From Flavisolibacter longurius (GTDB lineage: Bacteria; Bacteroidota; Bacteroidia; Chitinophagales; Chitinophagaceae), in NCBI GenBank assembly GCA_013327885.1, contig JABUMY010000004.1:124001-188000 (forward strand): a stretch of 64,000 nt of DNA, written 5' to 3'. Of this stretch, positions 18,722 to 27,499 are shown in pieces (the stretch's first letter is position 1; each line of letters opens with the position of its first letter). Under the pieces are notes generated by a model. That model had not been told where the DNA came from, searched no databases, and worked only from the letters and a program-made list of their open reading frames with translations. The position numbers and the translations under genes are program-made.

Positions 18722-19495
18722 CTACCCTTTTTCTTTGCGCAGCCGCATGTCTAAAAGTCCAATCAGAACAAAGACCGCAAAATAACCAACCGAGTTCCAC
18801 TCGTGGTTTTCTATCACCGGCCGGCCGGCCTTTTGAATGGCATCAAAGGTTTGCGCCGGGAAGGCGTAGGGGTGTTTGGCAATGTGCTTCCATTGCAGGT
18901 TCAGGGAAATGATACCGCTGATAAGCAGGGCCAGGCCAATACCCACGGGCACGACAAAGTTTTTGAACCGCAGCGACAGCCAGTACTGAATGGCCGAGAT
19001 GCCCAGGATGGACAGGTAGATCTTGGCGTTGAGCCTTAGCACCAGGCCCCAGTCAACAGGCCGTTCCAAAAAGGTCAGTGCCGGGTTAAAAAGGGTGGCC
19101 AGCAAGGCACTGGCAAAAAGCAGGAGGTTAAAAAGCAGGAAGCAGAAAATGATCATCAGGTGAATGGTGATGGCCTTTGAAAAAAAGATGGTGCCAATCG
19201 ATTGCGGGGAACTGAACACCTGCTTCCAGGTATTGTTCCGGAATTCTATCTGCGTAATAAGGGTGGTGACCAGGATCACATACATGGGCAGCAAAAACAC
19301 CGAAAGGATCTGCCAGCCCATCGCAAGAAATTTTCCCCAGGGATCGGCGGCAAGTCGTACGGCCGCTTTTTCGTCTGTGTTCAGCGCAATAAAAAGTATC
19401 GTGGGAATAAAGGCAGCGCCAATGACGCTGAACCAGAAGGAAGCAGTGCGTTTGGTTTTCAGCAGTTCTGCCTGCGTGGAAATGAGAAGGCTCAT
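18722..19495 (-). CDS. ABC-2-type transporter permease
   Basis: The 257-residue integral membrane protein has about six hydrophobic helices, including ASFWFSVIGAAFIPTILFIAL, ILSVFLLPMYVILVTTLI, LMIIFCFLLFNLLLFA and VGYFAVFVLIGLLDMRL. A cytoplasmic N-terminus carries ELLKTKRTASFW, typical of ABC-2 export permeases. Its start overlaps the stop of the upstream ATPase gene by 4 bp, so the two form a half-transporter pair. The substrate is unknown. Confidence 0.88.
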   Translation of the reverse strand: MSLLISTQAELLKTKRTASFWFSVIGAAFIPTILFIALNTDEKAAVRLAADPWGKFLAMGWQILSVFLLPMYVILVTTLITQIEFRNNTWKQVFSSPQSIGTIFFSKAITIHLMIIFCFLLFNLLLFASALLATLFNPALTFLERPVDWGLVLRLNAKIYLSILGISAIQYWLSLRFKNFVVPVGIGLALLISGIISLNLQWKHIAKHPYAFPAQTFDAIQKAGRPVIENHEWNSVGYFAVFVLIGLLDMRLRKEKG

Positions 19496-20409
19496 GGGTT
19501 GTTGGTAGAAGTTATGTCGATGAATAATTGTTCAAGGTCGTTTTGCTGGGGCTGCAGCAGGTAGATGTCGATGCTTTTTACCACCAGGCTGCGGGCAATG
19601 GCGGCGGTAACGGTTTTCTCCTGCAAGGGCAGGGTGATGTAGCCGTTGCGCATTTCCGCACCCTGGTCTGCCAGCAGTTGGAAAGCGGCTGCATTGTCGC
19701 TGGTATCAATTTGCAAAAAGCTTTGGCGGGCTTTCATGTTCTGCAGGTCGGGCAAGGTTCCCTGGAAAAGCAGGGCCCCTTTGTGGATAATGCCTACATG
19801 CGTGGCCATCCGTTCTACCTCGGCTAAGATGTGGCTGGAAACAATGATGGTAACGCCTTTTTCGCGGTTGAGTTTTTTGATCAATTCCCTTGTTTCGATG
19901 ATGCCGTTGGGATCGAGGCCGTTGGTGGGTTCGTCCAGTATCAGGAGCTCGGGGTTGTGCAGGAGGGCAATGGCGATCGACAGGCGCTGTTTCATACCCA
20001 GCGAAAACTGCTTTGCCTTTTTGGCCCCGGTTTTTTCCAGCCCTACCAGTTGCAGCACGGTAGCGATGTTTTCTTTGGGTGCACCATATACCTTACGGTA
20101 GACCTGTAAATTTTCTTTCGCGGTAAGATGTCCGTAAAGCGATGGTTGCTCGATAAGAGAACCCAGTTTTTGAAGGGATTCCAGGCGGTGCTGGTCAAAC
20201 TCTTTTCCAAAAAGGAGGATGGAGCCTTCCTGCTTTTTCAGCAGCCCCAATAACAGGCGTAGTGTGGTGGTTTTGCCGGCACCGTTGGGACCCAAAAAAC
20301 CATATACACTGCCCTTTTCTACCCGCAGGTTGATGTTGTCCAGCGTCTTTTGCTGTTTGTTGAAATGATAGCTGAGGGCTGTTGTTTGAATGATAGCGGT
20401 TGTGCTCAT
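19492..20409 (-). CDS. ABC transporter ATP-binding protein
   Basis: The 305-residue ATPase has Walker A GPNGAGKTT (40-48), a Q-loop region, signature FSLGMKQRLS (136-145), Walker B ELLILDEPTNGLDP (155-168) and an H-loop in IIVSSHILAEVERMA. The C-terminal ~80 residues form the DUF4162-like extension of drug/bacteriocin-type exporters. It partners with the permease encoded directly downstream, which its stop overlaps. Export of a peptide or lipid-like substrate is a family-level guess. Confidence 0.93.
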   Translation of the reverse strand: MSTTAIIQTTALSYHFNKQQKTLDNINLRVEKGSVYGFLGPNGAGKTTTLRLLLGLLKKQEGSILLFGKEFDQHRLESLQKLGSLIEQPSLYGHLTAKENLQVYRKVYGAPKENIATVLQLVGLEKTGAKKAKQFSLGMKQRLSIAIALLHNPELLILDEPTNGLDPNGIIETRELIKKLNREKGVTIIVSSHILAEVERMATHVGIIHKGALLFQGTLPDLQNMKARQSFLQIDTSDNAAAFQLLADQGAEMRNGYITLPLQEKTVTAAIARSLVVKSIDIYLLQPQQNDLEQLFIDITSTNNP

Positions 20410-20507
20410 ACGGGAAAGTGAGGTCGTTGCTGTTTTAGTTTAGTGCCGGAACAGGAAGCCTGTTCAAGCCTGTTGGCACTCGGCGAAAAGGAATGGGTTT
20501 CTGTTGC

Positions 20508-20843
20508 TTACCGTTTTGCCAATGCCGGCAGCAGCAGGGTGGTTTCGGTTGCTACATTGCCTTTAAGGTTAGCCCGGAAAAAACCCGTGGCCAGCTCACC
20601 CCAAACCAGGAGAAAAATCAACAGGATAATGCCCACGGCAATCTGCTGGTGTGTTCGTTCTTTTAATGTTCGCAGCGCCAGCTCGCAGGTTAGCCCGGTA
20701 AGGAGGAGCAGGATGCCCATTACGATAAAGTCAAAAGCGTCCCAGTTTACCTCGGCGGTAACCTGCATGGCTACCAAAGGGATGAGTAACAGGAGCGGAA
20801 CGGCGGCAAGAATGTATAGGAGTCGTTTGTTTGGTGCGGTCAT
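20508..20843 (-). CDS. Small three-helix membrane protein
   Basis: This 111-residue protein has three predicted membrane helices (LLYILAAVPLLLLIPLVAMQV, FDFIVMGILLLLTGLTCELAL, IAVGIILLIFLLVWGEL). The segment between helices 1 and 2 (TAEVNWDAFDFIVMGILL) resembles small Bacteroidota membrane proteins of unknown function. It is 98 bp upstream of the ABC ATPase and co-directional, so it is probably the first gene of that operon. Confidence 0.75.
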   Translation of the reverse strand: MTAPNKRLLYILAAVPLLLLIPLVAMQVTAEVNWDAFDFIVMGILLLLTGLTCELALRTLKERTHQQIAVGIILLIFLLVWGELATGFFRANLKGNVATETTLLLPALAKR

Positions 20844-21337
20844 ATACTTGTTTTTTTTCGGTTGCAGAATGTGTTTCTTATAAAACTAAAAGAACTTTGA
20901 ATTACAAAGTAAACACTTTAATCCGGAAATTTCCAAATAACCGGCCGGCTTTTGGTGTGAGCGGTTTTATTTTGATGTGAGTTGTAGGCAGTGTGCTTTG
21001 GGCTGGTAACACAGAATCTCGCCACAAGACCCAGCCCACAAGGCCGTCCGCGAAGACCCCGGGCGAACAGCGGAGACCCCAAGCAGACAGTGATCTTGCC
21101 ACAGCGCCACCAATTCTATTTGCAATGATTCTTGGTGGGTGAAAATGATCTGCCCAGCCTCATCCTAACGGCGAAGCACAAGGCTTCTTTCAAAAACTCA
21201 ATTCTACAGTAAAACAAGCTTTCCAATTTCCTGTTGGTCAGGTCAGCGGATGAAAGTAATTTGAAAGCCGGTTCTGTTGGCAGGGCTTATGATGAAGACC
21301 CGTCACCAGCCAGCACCAATTTTCCAAACAACACAAC
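20844..21337. other. Intergenic region without recognised gene
   Basis: 494 bp lie between divergent genes. It contains a GC-rich stretch near 21040-21090 with short repeated GCGAAGACCCC/GCGGAGACCCC segments and otherwise nothing I can assign. Short frames here lack protein character. Confidence 0.4.
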
Positions 21338-22279
21338 ATGAAAAAACTCTTCTTTCTTTTCTCCCTGCTTTTTTTTGCCGGCGGCCTTGCCGCATGGGCA
21401 GCCGCACCCGAAGCCGATTCTGTTTCCATTGAAGGACGGTGGGACATCACCATCGACATGAACGGAAGACCGCAACCTTCCTGGCTGGAAGTGCGGCATT
21501 CGGGCAACCGCACCCTGGTAGGTGATTTCGTGGCAACAGGCGGCAGTGCCCGGCCGGTATCGCAAGTTCATTATGCCGGCGGCAAGCTGCGGTTTGCCAT
21601 TCCGCCCCAGTGGGAAAGAGGCAGCGGCGACCTGGTAGTAGAAGGCGAAGTAAAAGGCGCCGGCCTTGCCGGGACCATCACCTTTCCCGACGGCAAGCAG
21701 CACACCTGGACGGCAGAAAGGGCACCTTCCCTCAAACGGGAAAAAGCACCTGTCTGGGGCAAGCCCATGCCGCTTTTTAATGGCCGCGACCTCACAGGCT
21801 GGCGCTCCCTTGGCGGCGAGAACCAGTGGCAGGCAAAGGATGGCATTTTGGTCAGTCCCAAGTCCGGCGCCAACCTGGCAACAGAAGCAACCTTTACCGA
21901 CTTTAAGCTGCACATCGAGTTCCGGTACCCCAAGGGCAGCAACAGTGGCGTTTACCTTCGTGGCCGTCACGAGATACAGATCGAAGACAGCAAGGGCACA
22001 ACCCCCTGGTCGGGTGGTTTTGGTGGCTTGTACGGTTTTATTGCGCCCAGCGAACAAGTGGCCAAGGCTCCCGGCGAATGGCAGACTTACGACATTACCC
22101 TCGTCGGACGGATGCTGACCCTTGTTGCCAACGGTGTAACGGTGATCTGTAACCGCGAAATTCCGGGCATTACCGGCGGGGCGCTCGACAGTAAAGAAGG
22201 CGAACCCGGCCCGTTTTACCTGCAGGGCGACCACGGCCCCATTGAATACCGAAACATTATTTTGACACCGGCGAAATAA
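21338..22279 (+). CDS. Secreted DUF1080 (3-keto-disaccharide hydrolase-like) protein
   Basis: The 313-residue protein has a signal peptide (LFFLFSLLFFAGGLAAWAA). An N-terminal beta domain (~30-135) precedes a DUF1080 domain (~145-313) that starts PLFNGRDLTGW and contains FKLHIEFRYPKGSNSGVYLRGRHEIQIED, with the closing IEYRNIILTP. The DUF1080 fold is concanavalin-like, and members act on 3-keto-glycosides or bind glycans. The exact substrate cannot be read here. A second DUF1080 protein lies at 28865. The gene ends in a strong hairpin. Confidence 0.9.
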   Translation: MKKLFFLFSLLFFAGGLAAWAAAPEADSVSIEGRWDITIDMNGRPQPSWLEVRHSGNRTLVGDFVATGGSARPVSQVHYAGGKLRFAIPPQWERGSGDLVVEGEVKGAGLAGTITFPDGKQHTWTAERAPSLKREKAPVWGKPMPLFNGRDLTGWRSLGGENQWQAKDGILVSPKSGANLATEATFTDFKLHIEFRYPKGSNSGVYLRGRHEIQIEDSKGTTPWSGGFGGLYGFIAPSEQVAKAPGEWQTYDITLVGRMLTLVANGVTVICNREIPGITGGALDSKEGEPGPFYLQGDHGPIEYRNIILTPAK

Positions 22280-22293
22280 TACCATCCAGGCAA

Positions 22294-22338
22294 TAGAAAC
22301 AGCAAAGCCGGTTCATACAACCGGCTTTGCTGTTTCTA
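22294..22338. terminator. Strong hairpin terminator after DUF1080 gene
   Basis: A perfect 20-bp stem (22294-22313 with 22319-22338, core CAGCAAAGCCGG) has a 5-nt loop. It lies 15 bp after the stop and has T/A-rich ends in both directions. Confidence 0.85.
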
Positions 22339-22602
22339 AACGTTTAAGGGAAAAGAGTCGCATTTGTTTTTGCGGAAACTGCCAGGAAATAAACGGGAAT
22401 TGTTTTCTCTTCTGCGACAAATGCAGGCTAAGTGAGTTGCACAAAAGGCTTCCGGATTTTCTCTACGAAAAAAAGCAGTTTCCATTTGACCCGGTTGTTT
22501 CCTGCTTGTTGATGGGCCTTTCCCGGATCTTTTTTGGATAGCGATGCAGAAGGAAGAAAACTTGGTTAGCCCGTCTAAGCAATTATGCAAAGCAGCACCG
22601 CC
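22339..22602. other. Intergenic region, nothing recognised
   Basis: 264 bp lie between the DUF1080 terminator and the end of the response regulator gene. No repeat, RNA or coding signal is seen. Confidence 0.4.
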
Positions 22603-23019
22603 TTAATTGTTGGGATGCTTGCAAACCTGCCAGTAGTGATAGATCTGCTCCATCACCTCTTTGATCTCTTCGTACCGGCTGCCTTTTTCAAACAAACCCT
22701 GGACGTTCATCCCATACACTTCCTGCACCATGGCTTTTGAAACGGTGGTGCTGACAAACACAAAAGGAATGGCCTTGGCCCGCAGTGCTTCGTCGGCTTC
22801 AATGGTGCGGCGAAGGTCTGTGCCGTCCATTCCCGGCAGTTTGTAGTCGCAAAGAATCAGAAAAGGCGGTTCTTCGGTTTTGAGGTATTGCAAAGCCTGC
22901 CAGCCATCGCCGAGGCCAATTACTTTGTTGGGAATACCCAGTTCTTCAAAGGCCTGCGTCACTACTTCCTGGTCGTCGCTATCCTCGTCGATGTACAAGA
23001 TCACACCATCCTTTGCCAT
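22603..23019 (-). CDS. Single-domain (Rcp1-like) response regulator
   Basis: The 138-residue CheY-like receiver has acidic pocket D11-E12-D13, phospho-acceptor D58 (LCDYKLPGMDG), switch Thr/Ser in FVFVSTT and Lys112. It has no output domain. The sequence pattern, including the C-terminal aromatic IYHYW, resembles Rcp1-type regulators that pair with phytochrome-type kinases. The bacteriophytochrome at 24499 is therefore a plausible partner (inference), although a CinA-type gene lies between. The open frame extends 41 codons upstream through non-protein-like sequence, so MAKDG was chosen as start. Confidence 0.9.
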   Translation of the reverse strand: MAKDGVILYIDEDSDDQEVVTQAFEELGIPNKVIGLGDGWQALQYLKTEEPPFLILCDYKLPGMDGTDLRRTIEADEALRAKAIPFVFVSTTVSKAMVQEVYGMNVQGLFEKGSRYEEIKEVMEQIYHYWQVCKHPNN

Positions 23020-23063
23020 GGTTTGCTTTTGTGCAGTGTATAGCAAAATCCTGACCACGGCGG

Positions 23064-23183
23064 GGGAAACGGGAAACGGTAGACGGGAGAGGTGAAACGA
23101 GAGACGCGAAAAGAGAAACGGGAAACCGTGAACGTCAAACAACTGAAAGCAAACGCATTTTTCTGTTTGATGAAACGGGAAAC
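23064..23183. repeat. Heptamer array upstream of the response regulator gene
   Basis: From 23064 to 23154 there are 13 consecutive 7-bp units without indels (GGGAAAC, GGTAGAC, GTGAAAC, GAGAGAC and so on), most ending AAAC or AGAC. Two more units end at 23176 and 23183. On the regulator's sense strand it reads GTTTNNC and lies ~45-165 bp before its ATG, so it may be within the promoter or leader. Confidence 0.8.
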
Positions 23184-23250
23184 AGAATTGGGGAGGGGAC
23201 GCAAACCCTTTCGTATACGCAGCCTGTTGTTGTTATGCCCTTGTTTTCCA

Positions 23251-23387
23251 GTTGCCCCGCCATTTATGGCGGGGATCAAATTGATGTTGGATTTTAAATG
23301 TATCGGCTTTAGCCGAACCAGTTCGGCTAAAGCCGATACATTCGAGTAAATCAGTTCAGGCAACCCCGCCATTTATGGCGGGGCAAC
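23251..23387. repeat. 137-bp nested palindromic element
   Basis: A perfect 22-bp inverted repeat (23297-23318 / 23321-23342, core TATCGGCTTTAGCCGAAC, loop CA) sits at the centre. It is flanked symmetrically by inverted copies of a GTTGCCCCGCC...GGCGGGG hairpin at 23251-23274 and 23364-23387. The architecture suggests a MITE- or REP-type non-autonomous element. It contains no coding sequence. Confidence 0.7.
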
Positions 23388-23631
23388 GGGAGAGCAAGCT
23401 CGCTTGCAGCAGAAAAATTTAGTGCGATTTGCCAATGGCATACAAACAGGAACAAACACAATTTTAGCATCTCTAATTCCATCTTCCATCACCCCTGTTT
23501 TTCTATGCCCTACATTTTGTGCATGCCCGAAGCCTGCATTTTACTTATCCCACATCGCCTGCTATCAAAAAGCTGCCAATAACCTAATAACAATTCCTGC
23601 CAATGACAATTTGCAAAAAGTAGTGGAAAAC

Positions 23632-23708
23632 CTCCAATTTCGAACATTAAACATCGAACATCAAACCTCGAACCTCCAACTCCCAACCCCAAACCCCAAA
23701 CGCCTAAC
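23632..23708. repeat. Heptamer array at the 3' end of the cinA-type gene
   Basis: AAC ends every unit at exact 7-bp steps: 23645, 23652, 23659 and so on to 23708 (ten in a row). Units are ATTAAAC, ATCGAAC, ATCAAAC, CTCGAAC, CTCCAAC, TCCCAAC, CCCAAAC and so on. The gene's TAG stop (23704-23706) is inside the first unit on its sense strand, so the array begins at the stop codon and runs into the 3' UTR. Confidence 0.8.
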
Positions 23709-24195
23709 TCTTTCCTTCCTGCAACTGGCCCAGAAGTTTTTGCAACACCTGGTTGGTATAATCTACCTGGGCATCCACTCTTTCCTTTGCCGTGCTGATT
23801 TTTTCGCAAAGCACCACCTCGCCCCGGAAGGCAACCGCATACCAGGCAAAAAGATCGTTCAAGCCTTTTTCCGGCATTTTGGCGGCATAGCCGGTAATGG
23901 CCAGACCGTAAGGACTGTTGAACAAGCTACAAACTTCCAAGGCCATGGTACGGGCCACCGCTTCGTCCACGCAATCGCAGCTTTCGGCCAAAATAGGGTC
24001 TACCTGCAGGTGCCGGCATTTTTGCCCCAGGTTGTAAGCCGTAATGCCGCCCTGGAAAAACCGCGAAGCCTCCACTGCCGCCGACAGGGCGGCCTGCAGG
24101 TGGCCGGCCGTTACGCTTTCGGCAACGGCAATGGACTGGCTTTTTTGGGTGAGGATGTCCTTGATTTCATTCACCACGTTTTCATTGTAAAGCAT
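23704..24195 (-). CDS. CinA C-terminal-domain protein (nicotinamide-nucleotide amidohydrolase family)
   Basis: The 163-residue protein corresponds to the stand-alone PncC/CinA C-terminal domain: IAVAESVTAGHLQAALSA at ~22-39 with the conserved ES-TGG-like segment (here ESVTAG), FFQGGITAYN, YGLAITGYA and a C-terminal helix. The family deamidates nicotinamide mononucleotide in NAD recycling. Here several consensus residues differ: the usual TGG is TAG, and G-AGP near the middle is AITGYAAKM. Activity is therefore uncertain. It is cytoplasmic and monocistronic. Confidence 0.8.
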   Translation of the reverse strand: MLYNENVVNEIKDILTQKSQSIAVAESVTAGHLQAALSAAVEASRFFQGGITAYNLGQKCRHLQVDPILAESCDCVDEAVARTMALEVCSLFNSPYGLAITGYAAKMPEKGLNDLFAWYAVAFRGEVVLCEKISTAKERVDAQVDYTNQVLQKLLGQLQEGKS

Positions 24196-24498
24196 GCGCT
24201 AAAAAACTTTGGCAGCAGTGTTGAAAAAACTTTGCCAGCCGGTTAGGAAGGGTTACAAAGGATGGCCGCGGGTTAAGCAATAATGACTATCGAGGAAAGT
24301 TTGCCGTGGAGAAATAACAAGGCACTGCGTAAAGTATGCTGTCCTTTTAGCGTTGAAATGTTTAGAGTCAACGCAAGAGAAGGAGAGGTACCGGACTGCA
24401 TAAATGAAAAAACGGTGGACACGCAGACACAATTTTTTCATTAACAATTTTACGGATGAGGTCGAATTCTGCCACTGATTCCACTGTAACTTCCGCCG
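24196..24498. other. Upstream region of the phytochrome gene
   Basis: 303 bp lie between divergent genes. It presumably contains both promoters. I see no palindromic operator or RNA. Confidence 0.4.
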
Positions 24499-26775
24499 AT
24501 GAATTTGCGTGCTGTTTCCAATCAAAATATAGCTACCGTTGCTACCTGTGATACCGAACCCATACATATACCCGGCGCCATTCAGCCCCATGGTGTTTTG
24601 ATTGCCATCGACAACGAAGGCATCATCCGTTTCTGCAGTCAGAACTGCACTCTCTTTTTTGACAAGCCAACGGCCGAGGTCTTAACCCAATCGCTGGCAA
24701 CGCTTGCACCTGACTTAAACGGTCAGGTAACCGCAGTTTTGCAACAGGATTCCTTACCCCTGAAGCCCTTCTCTTTTCAACAAAAAGACCAACCCTGGAC
24801 GGTTATTGTCAGCGAGCAGGAAGACCTGGTGATCATTGAGCTGGAAGCGCCGTCGCCAGCCCTGGAAACGGTTGACCTCTTTGACCAGTCGAGGGCATTT
24901 GTGCAGATCATTGAAAGGGCCCAAAGCCTTCCGGAGCTTTGCCAGCGCATGGCCGACCAGGTGCGCCAGGTAACCGGTTACGACCGGGTGATGATCTATC
25001 GCTTTGATGCGGATTACAACGGTGAAGTATTTGCCGAAAGCAAACGCGAGGGACTGGAGCCTTACCTGCATCTTCACTACCCGCATACCGATATCCCGGC
25101 CCAGGCCCGAGAGCTTTACCTGCGCAACCATATCCGCCTGATTGCCGATGTGGGGTACGAAGCCGTGCCTCTGCTCACCACCGGGGACAGCGGCTATTCG
25201 CAGCTTGATTTGAGTGATTCGGTGCTGCGCAGCGTATCACCCATCCACATCCAGTACCTCAAAAACATGGGCGTAGGCGCCACGCTGACCATTTCCCTTC
25301 TTTCCGAAGAAAAGCTGTGGGGTCTCATCGCCTGTCACCATTCCACACCCCGCCACCTGAACATTGTACAGCGACAGGCGGCCCTCATGCAAGGTCATTT
25401 TCTTACCTCGCAGCTGCGGGTACGGGCCGTGGCGGAAGAATATGCAGTGCACACCACCGTGGAAGCCCACTTGCAGCAATTGCTCAACGCCGTTCCGCAG
25501 GCAGGTGATTTTGCGCTGAAACTAAATTCTTTTTCTTCCTTGTTACCAGTGGCCAATGCCAGCGGCGTGGCCATCCTGCACAACGGAAAACTGTATGAAA
25601 AAGGCGGCGTGCCACCCTCCGATAAAACCAAAGCCCTTTTTGCCTGGCTGGCCGACAATGTGCCGGGCATGCAGTTCAGCACCTCGCAATTGCGGCTGCA
25701 CTATCCCGAAGGCGAAAAGATCAGCCGCTATGCCGCCGGTATACTCTATCACAAGTTGGGAAATGCCAAAAGGGATGCGATCATCTGGTTTCGCGAAGAG
25801 ATTGAAAGAACGATCAACTGGGCCGGCGATCCGCACGAAGCAGTACGAAAGGTGAGGGAAAACAAGCTCACACCCCGTTCTTCTTTTGCCATCTTTAAAG
25901 AAACCGTTCGCTTTCAAAGCCGCGAGTGGCGCTTTTCGGAGAGCAATGCTGCCGCCCGTTTTGCCAATGCCCTGCAGAATCATTTTCACCTTGAGTACCT
26001 GAAGGCCGAAGAATCAAAGCAGCGATTGCTGAACGAACAATTGTTGAAGGCCAACAAGGAACTGGCCAACATCAACTGGATCACTTCGCACGACCTGAAA
26101 GAGCCGCTGCGCAAGATCCTTGTGTTCTCTTCGCGGATGATGCACGATGGGGAAAAGGAGCTGACAGAGAAACTAACGGCCTCCATTACCCGTATTCAGC
26201 AGTCGGCGATGCGCATGCAAAACCTGGTCAGCGACATCATTGCGTATACCCTGGTAGACGATAAAAGCACGACGTATGTTGCCACGGACCTGAATGAAAT
26301 TGTAGCCGATGTGATAGCTGAATATGCAGATGAAGTAAATGAACGCAATGGTGCCATTCACATAAAGTCCCTGCCGGTGGTATCGGCCATTCCTTACCAG
26401 ATGCGGCAATTGTTTGTAAACCTGCTGGGCAATGCCCTCAAGTTTGCCAAGACCGACACACCGCCGGTGATCACCATCGATTGTGCTAAGCTACCCGGTA
26501 AAACCGGCAGCGCTATACTGGCGGATGCAGACATCTACTACCGTGTACGGGTAACCGACAATGGTATTGGCTTTGACCCCGCCTTTGGCGAAAAGCTGTT
26601 TGATATTTTTTACCGCCTCAACAGCCAGCAGGCCTATACCGGTACCGGCATCGGCCTGGCCATTTGCAAGCGCATTGTCGAAAACCACGGTGGCACCATC
26701 ATGGCGCAGGGCGAACCAGGCATAGGCGCCACCATTGAAATTTACCTGCCGCAAAGGAGCGAAAACAATGTGTAA
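24499..26775 (+). CDS. bphP: Bacteriophytochrome-type sensor histidine kinase
   Basis: The 758-residue protein has the full phytochrome order. A PAS domain carries Cys17 in CDTEPIHIPGAIQPHG, the biliverdin-attachment Cys of bacteriophytochromes. The GAF domain (~130-300) has PHTDIPAQARELY, and the PHY domain (~310-500) has the tongue motif TPRSSFAIFKETV. HisKA follows with H531 (TSHDLKEPLRKIL), then HATPase_c with DNGIGF and GTGIGLAI. It should sense red/far-red light through biliverdin and signal by phosphotransfer. No haem oxygenase gene lies nearby in the window. The regulator at 22603 is a candidate partner. Confidence 0.95.
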   Translation: MNLRAVSNQNIATVATCDTEPIHIPGAIQPHGVLIAIDNEGIIRFCSQNCTLFFDKPTAEVLTQSLATLAPDLNGQVTAVLQQDSLPLKPFSFQQKDQPWTVIVSEQEDLVIIELEAPSPALETVDLFDQSRAFVQIIERAQSLPELCQRMADQVRQVTGYDRVMIYRFDADYNGEVFAESKREGLEPYLHLHYPHTDIPAQARELYLRNHIRLIADVGYEAVPLLTTGDSGYSQLDLSDSVLRSVSPIHIQYLKNMGVGATLTISLLSEEKLWGLIACHHSTPRHLNIVQRQAALMQGHFLTSQLRVRAVAEEYAVHTTVEAHLQQLLNAVPQAGDFALKLNSFSSLLPVANASGVAILHNGKLYEKGGVPPSDKTKALFAWLADNVPGMQFSTSQLRLHYPEGEKISRYAAGILYHKLGNAKRDAIIWFREEIERTINWAGDPHEAVRKVRENKLTPRSSFAIFKETVRFQSREWRFSESNAAARFANALQNHFHLEYLKAEESKQRLLNEQLLKANKELANINWITSHDLKEPLRKILVFSSRMMHDGEKELTEKLTASITRIQQSAMRMQNLVSDIIAYTLVDDKSTTYVATDLNEIVADVIAEYADEVNERNGAIHIKSLPVVSAIPYQMRQLFVNLLGNALKFAKTDTPPVITIDCAKLPGKTGSAILADADIYYRVRVTDNGIGFDPAFGEKLFDIFYRLNSQQAYTGTGIGLAICKRIVENHGGTIMAQGEPGIGATIEIYLPQRSENNV

Positions 26776-27034
26776 AAAGCGGAACGGGGCAAGCATGCAA
26801 AAGGGGAAACCAGATTTGTTTCCCAGGATTTTTTACCGCTGATCCGGCACAAGAACACAAGGCTGACCAGGGCAGAAATTTATCCAGGTAAAGGATGCCC
26901 GTACAAAAAAGATCTGTCTACCTTTAAAGGAGGAAGCGTCTGCCACTGATGCCCGTACGTTTGAAACGGCGCTTGTCTTTGTAAGGCTCCCCCTGGAAAC
27001 ACGGTTTTTAATTTCTTCATCTTAAAATTTTTGA

Positions 27035-27499
27035 ATGATGAAATGCCTGTTCCTGCTTACTACAGTTGCCTTTTTCAGTGTACTCTTACCGGCAAATGCA
27101 CAGCAAAACAACCTGGAAAACGAAATCATTAATTTGGACAAAGCCGAAGCGGCTGCTGTCTTGAAGCATGATACCCTCTCGTTGGAAACACTGTGGGCAG
27201 AGAGCTTTACGGTTAATACGCCTTACAATGTTGTTAACACAAGGAAGCGGGGCGACAGGGTAAACCTTCACTACAATCAATTTGACCGCACCACCGAAAA
27301 GGTGATGCTTTACAACGATAGTCTGGCCGTTACCATGGGCAGCGAAGTAGTAAATCGCAAACCACCCATGACAGGGGCTGGGCAGGTGCTGACACGACGT
27401 TTCACCCATGTATGGATGAAACGAAGCGGCAGTTGGCAACTGGCTGCTCGCCATGCAAATTTTATTTGTCCCGATATGCCGCAGCAGCAACTGAAATAA
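27035..27499 (+). CDS. Secreted NTF2-like (DUF4440/SnoaL-type) protein, copy 1
   Basis: The 154-residue protein has a signal peptide (FLLTTVAFFSVLLPANAQ). The mature part fits the NTF2-like cone fold (LENEIINLDKAEAAAVLKHDTLSLETLWAESFTVN, ending RFTHVWMKRSGSWQLAARHANFICPD). Such proteins bind or process small molecules; the ligand is unknown. It is a close paralogue of the gene at 31430, with most motifs shared. ATG codons at 27035 and 27038 are both usable. Confidence 0.85.
   Translation: MMKCLFLLTTVAFFSVLLPANAQQNNLENEIINLDKAEAAAVLKHDTLSLETLWAESFTVNTPYNVVNTRKRGDRVNLHYNQFDRTTEKVMLYNDSLAVTMGSEVVNRKPPMTGAGQVLTRRFTHVWMKRSGSWQLAARHANFICPDMPQQQLK

Noticed and set aside
20902-21102. 66-codon minus-strand frame
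   Set aside because: Lies in an intergenic stretch with Trp/Arg-rich, non-conserved-looking product and no ribosome site.
23064-23154. CRISPR-like array
   Set aside because: Units are 7 bp in strict phase without spacers of 30-40 bp and there are no cas genes in the window.
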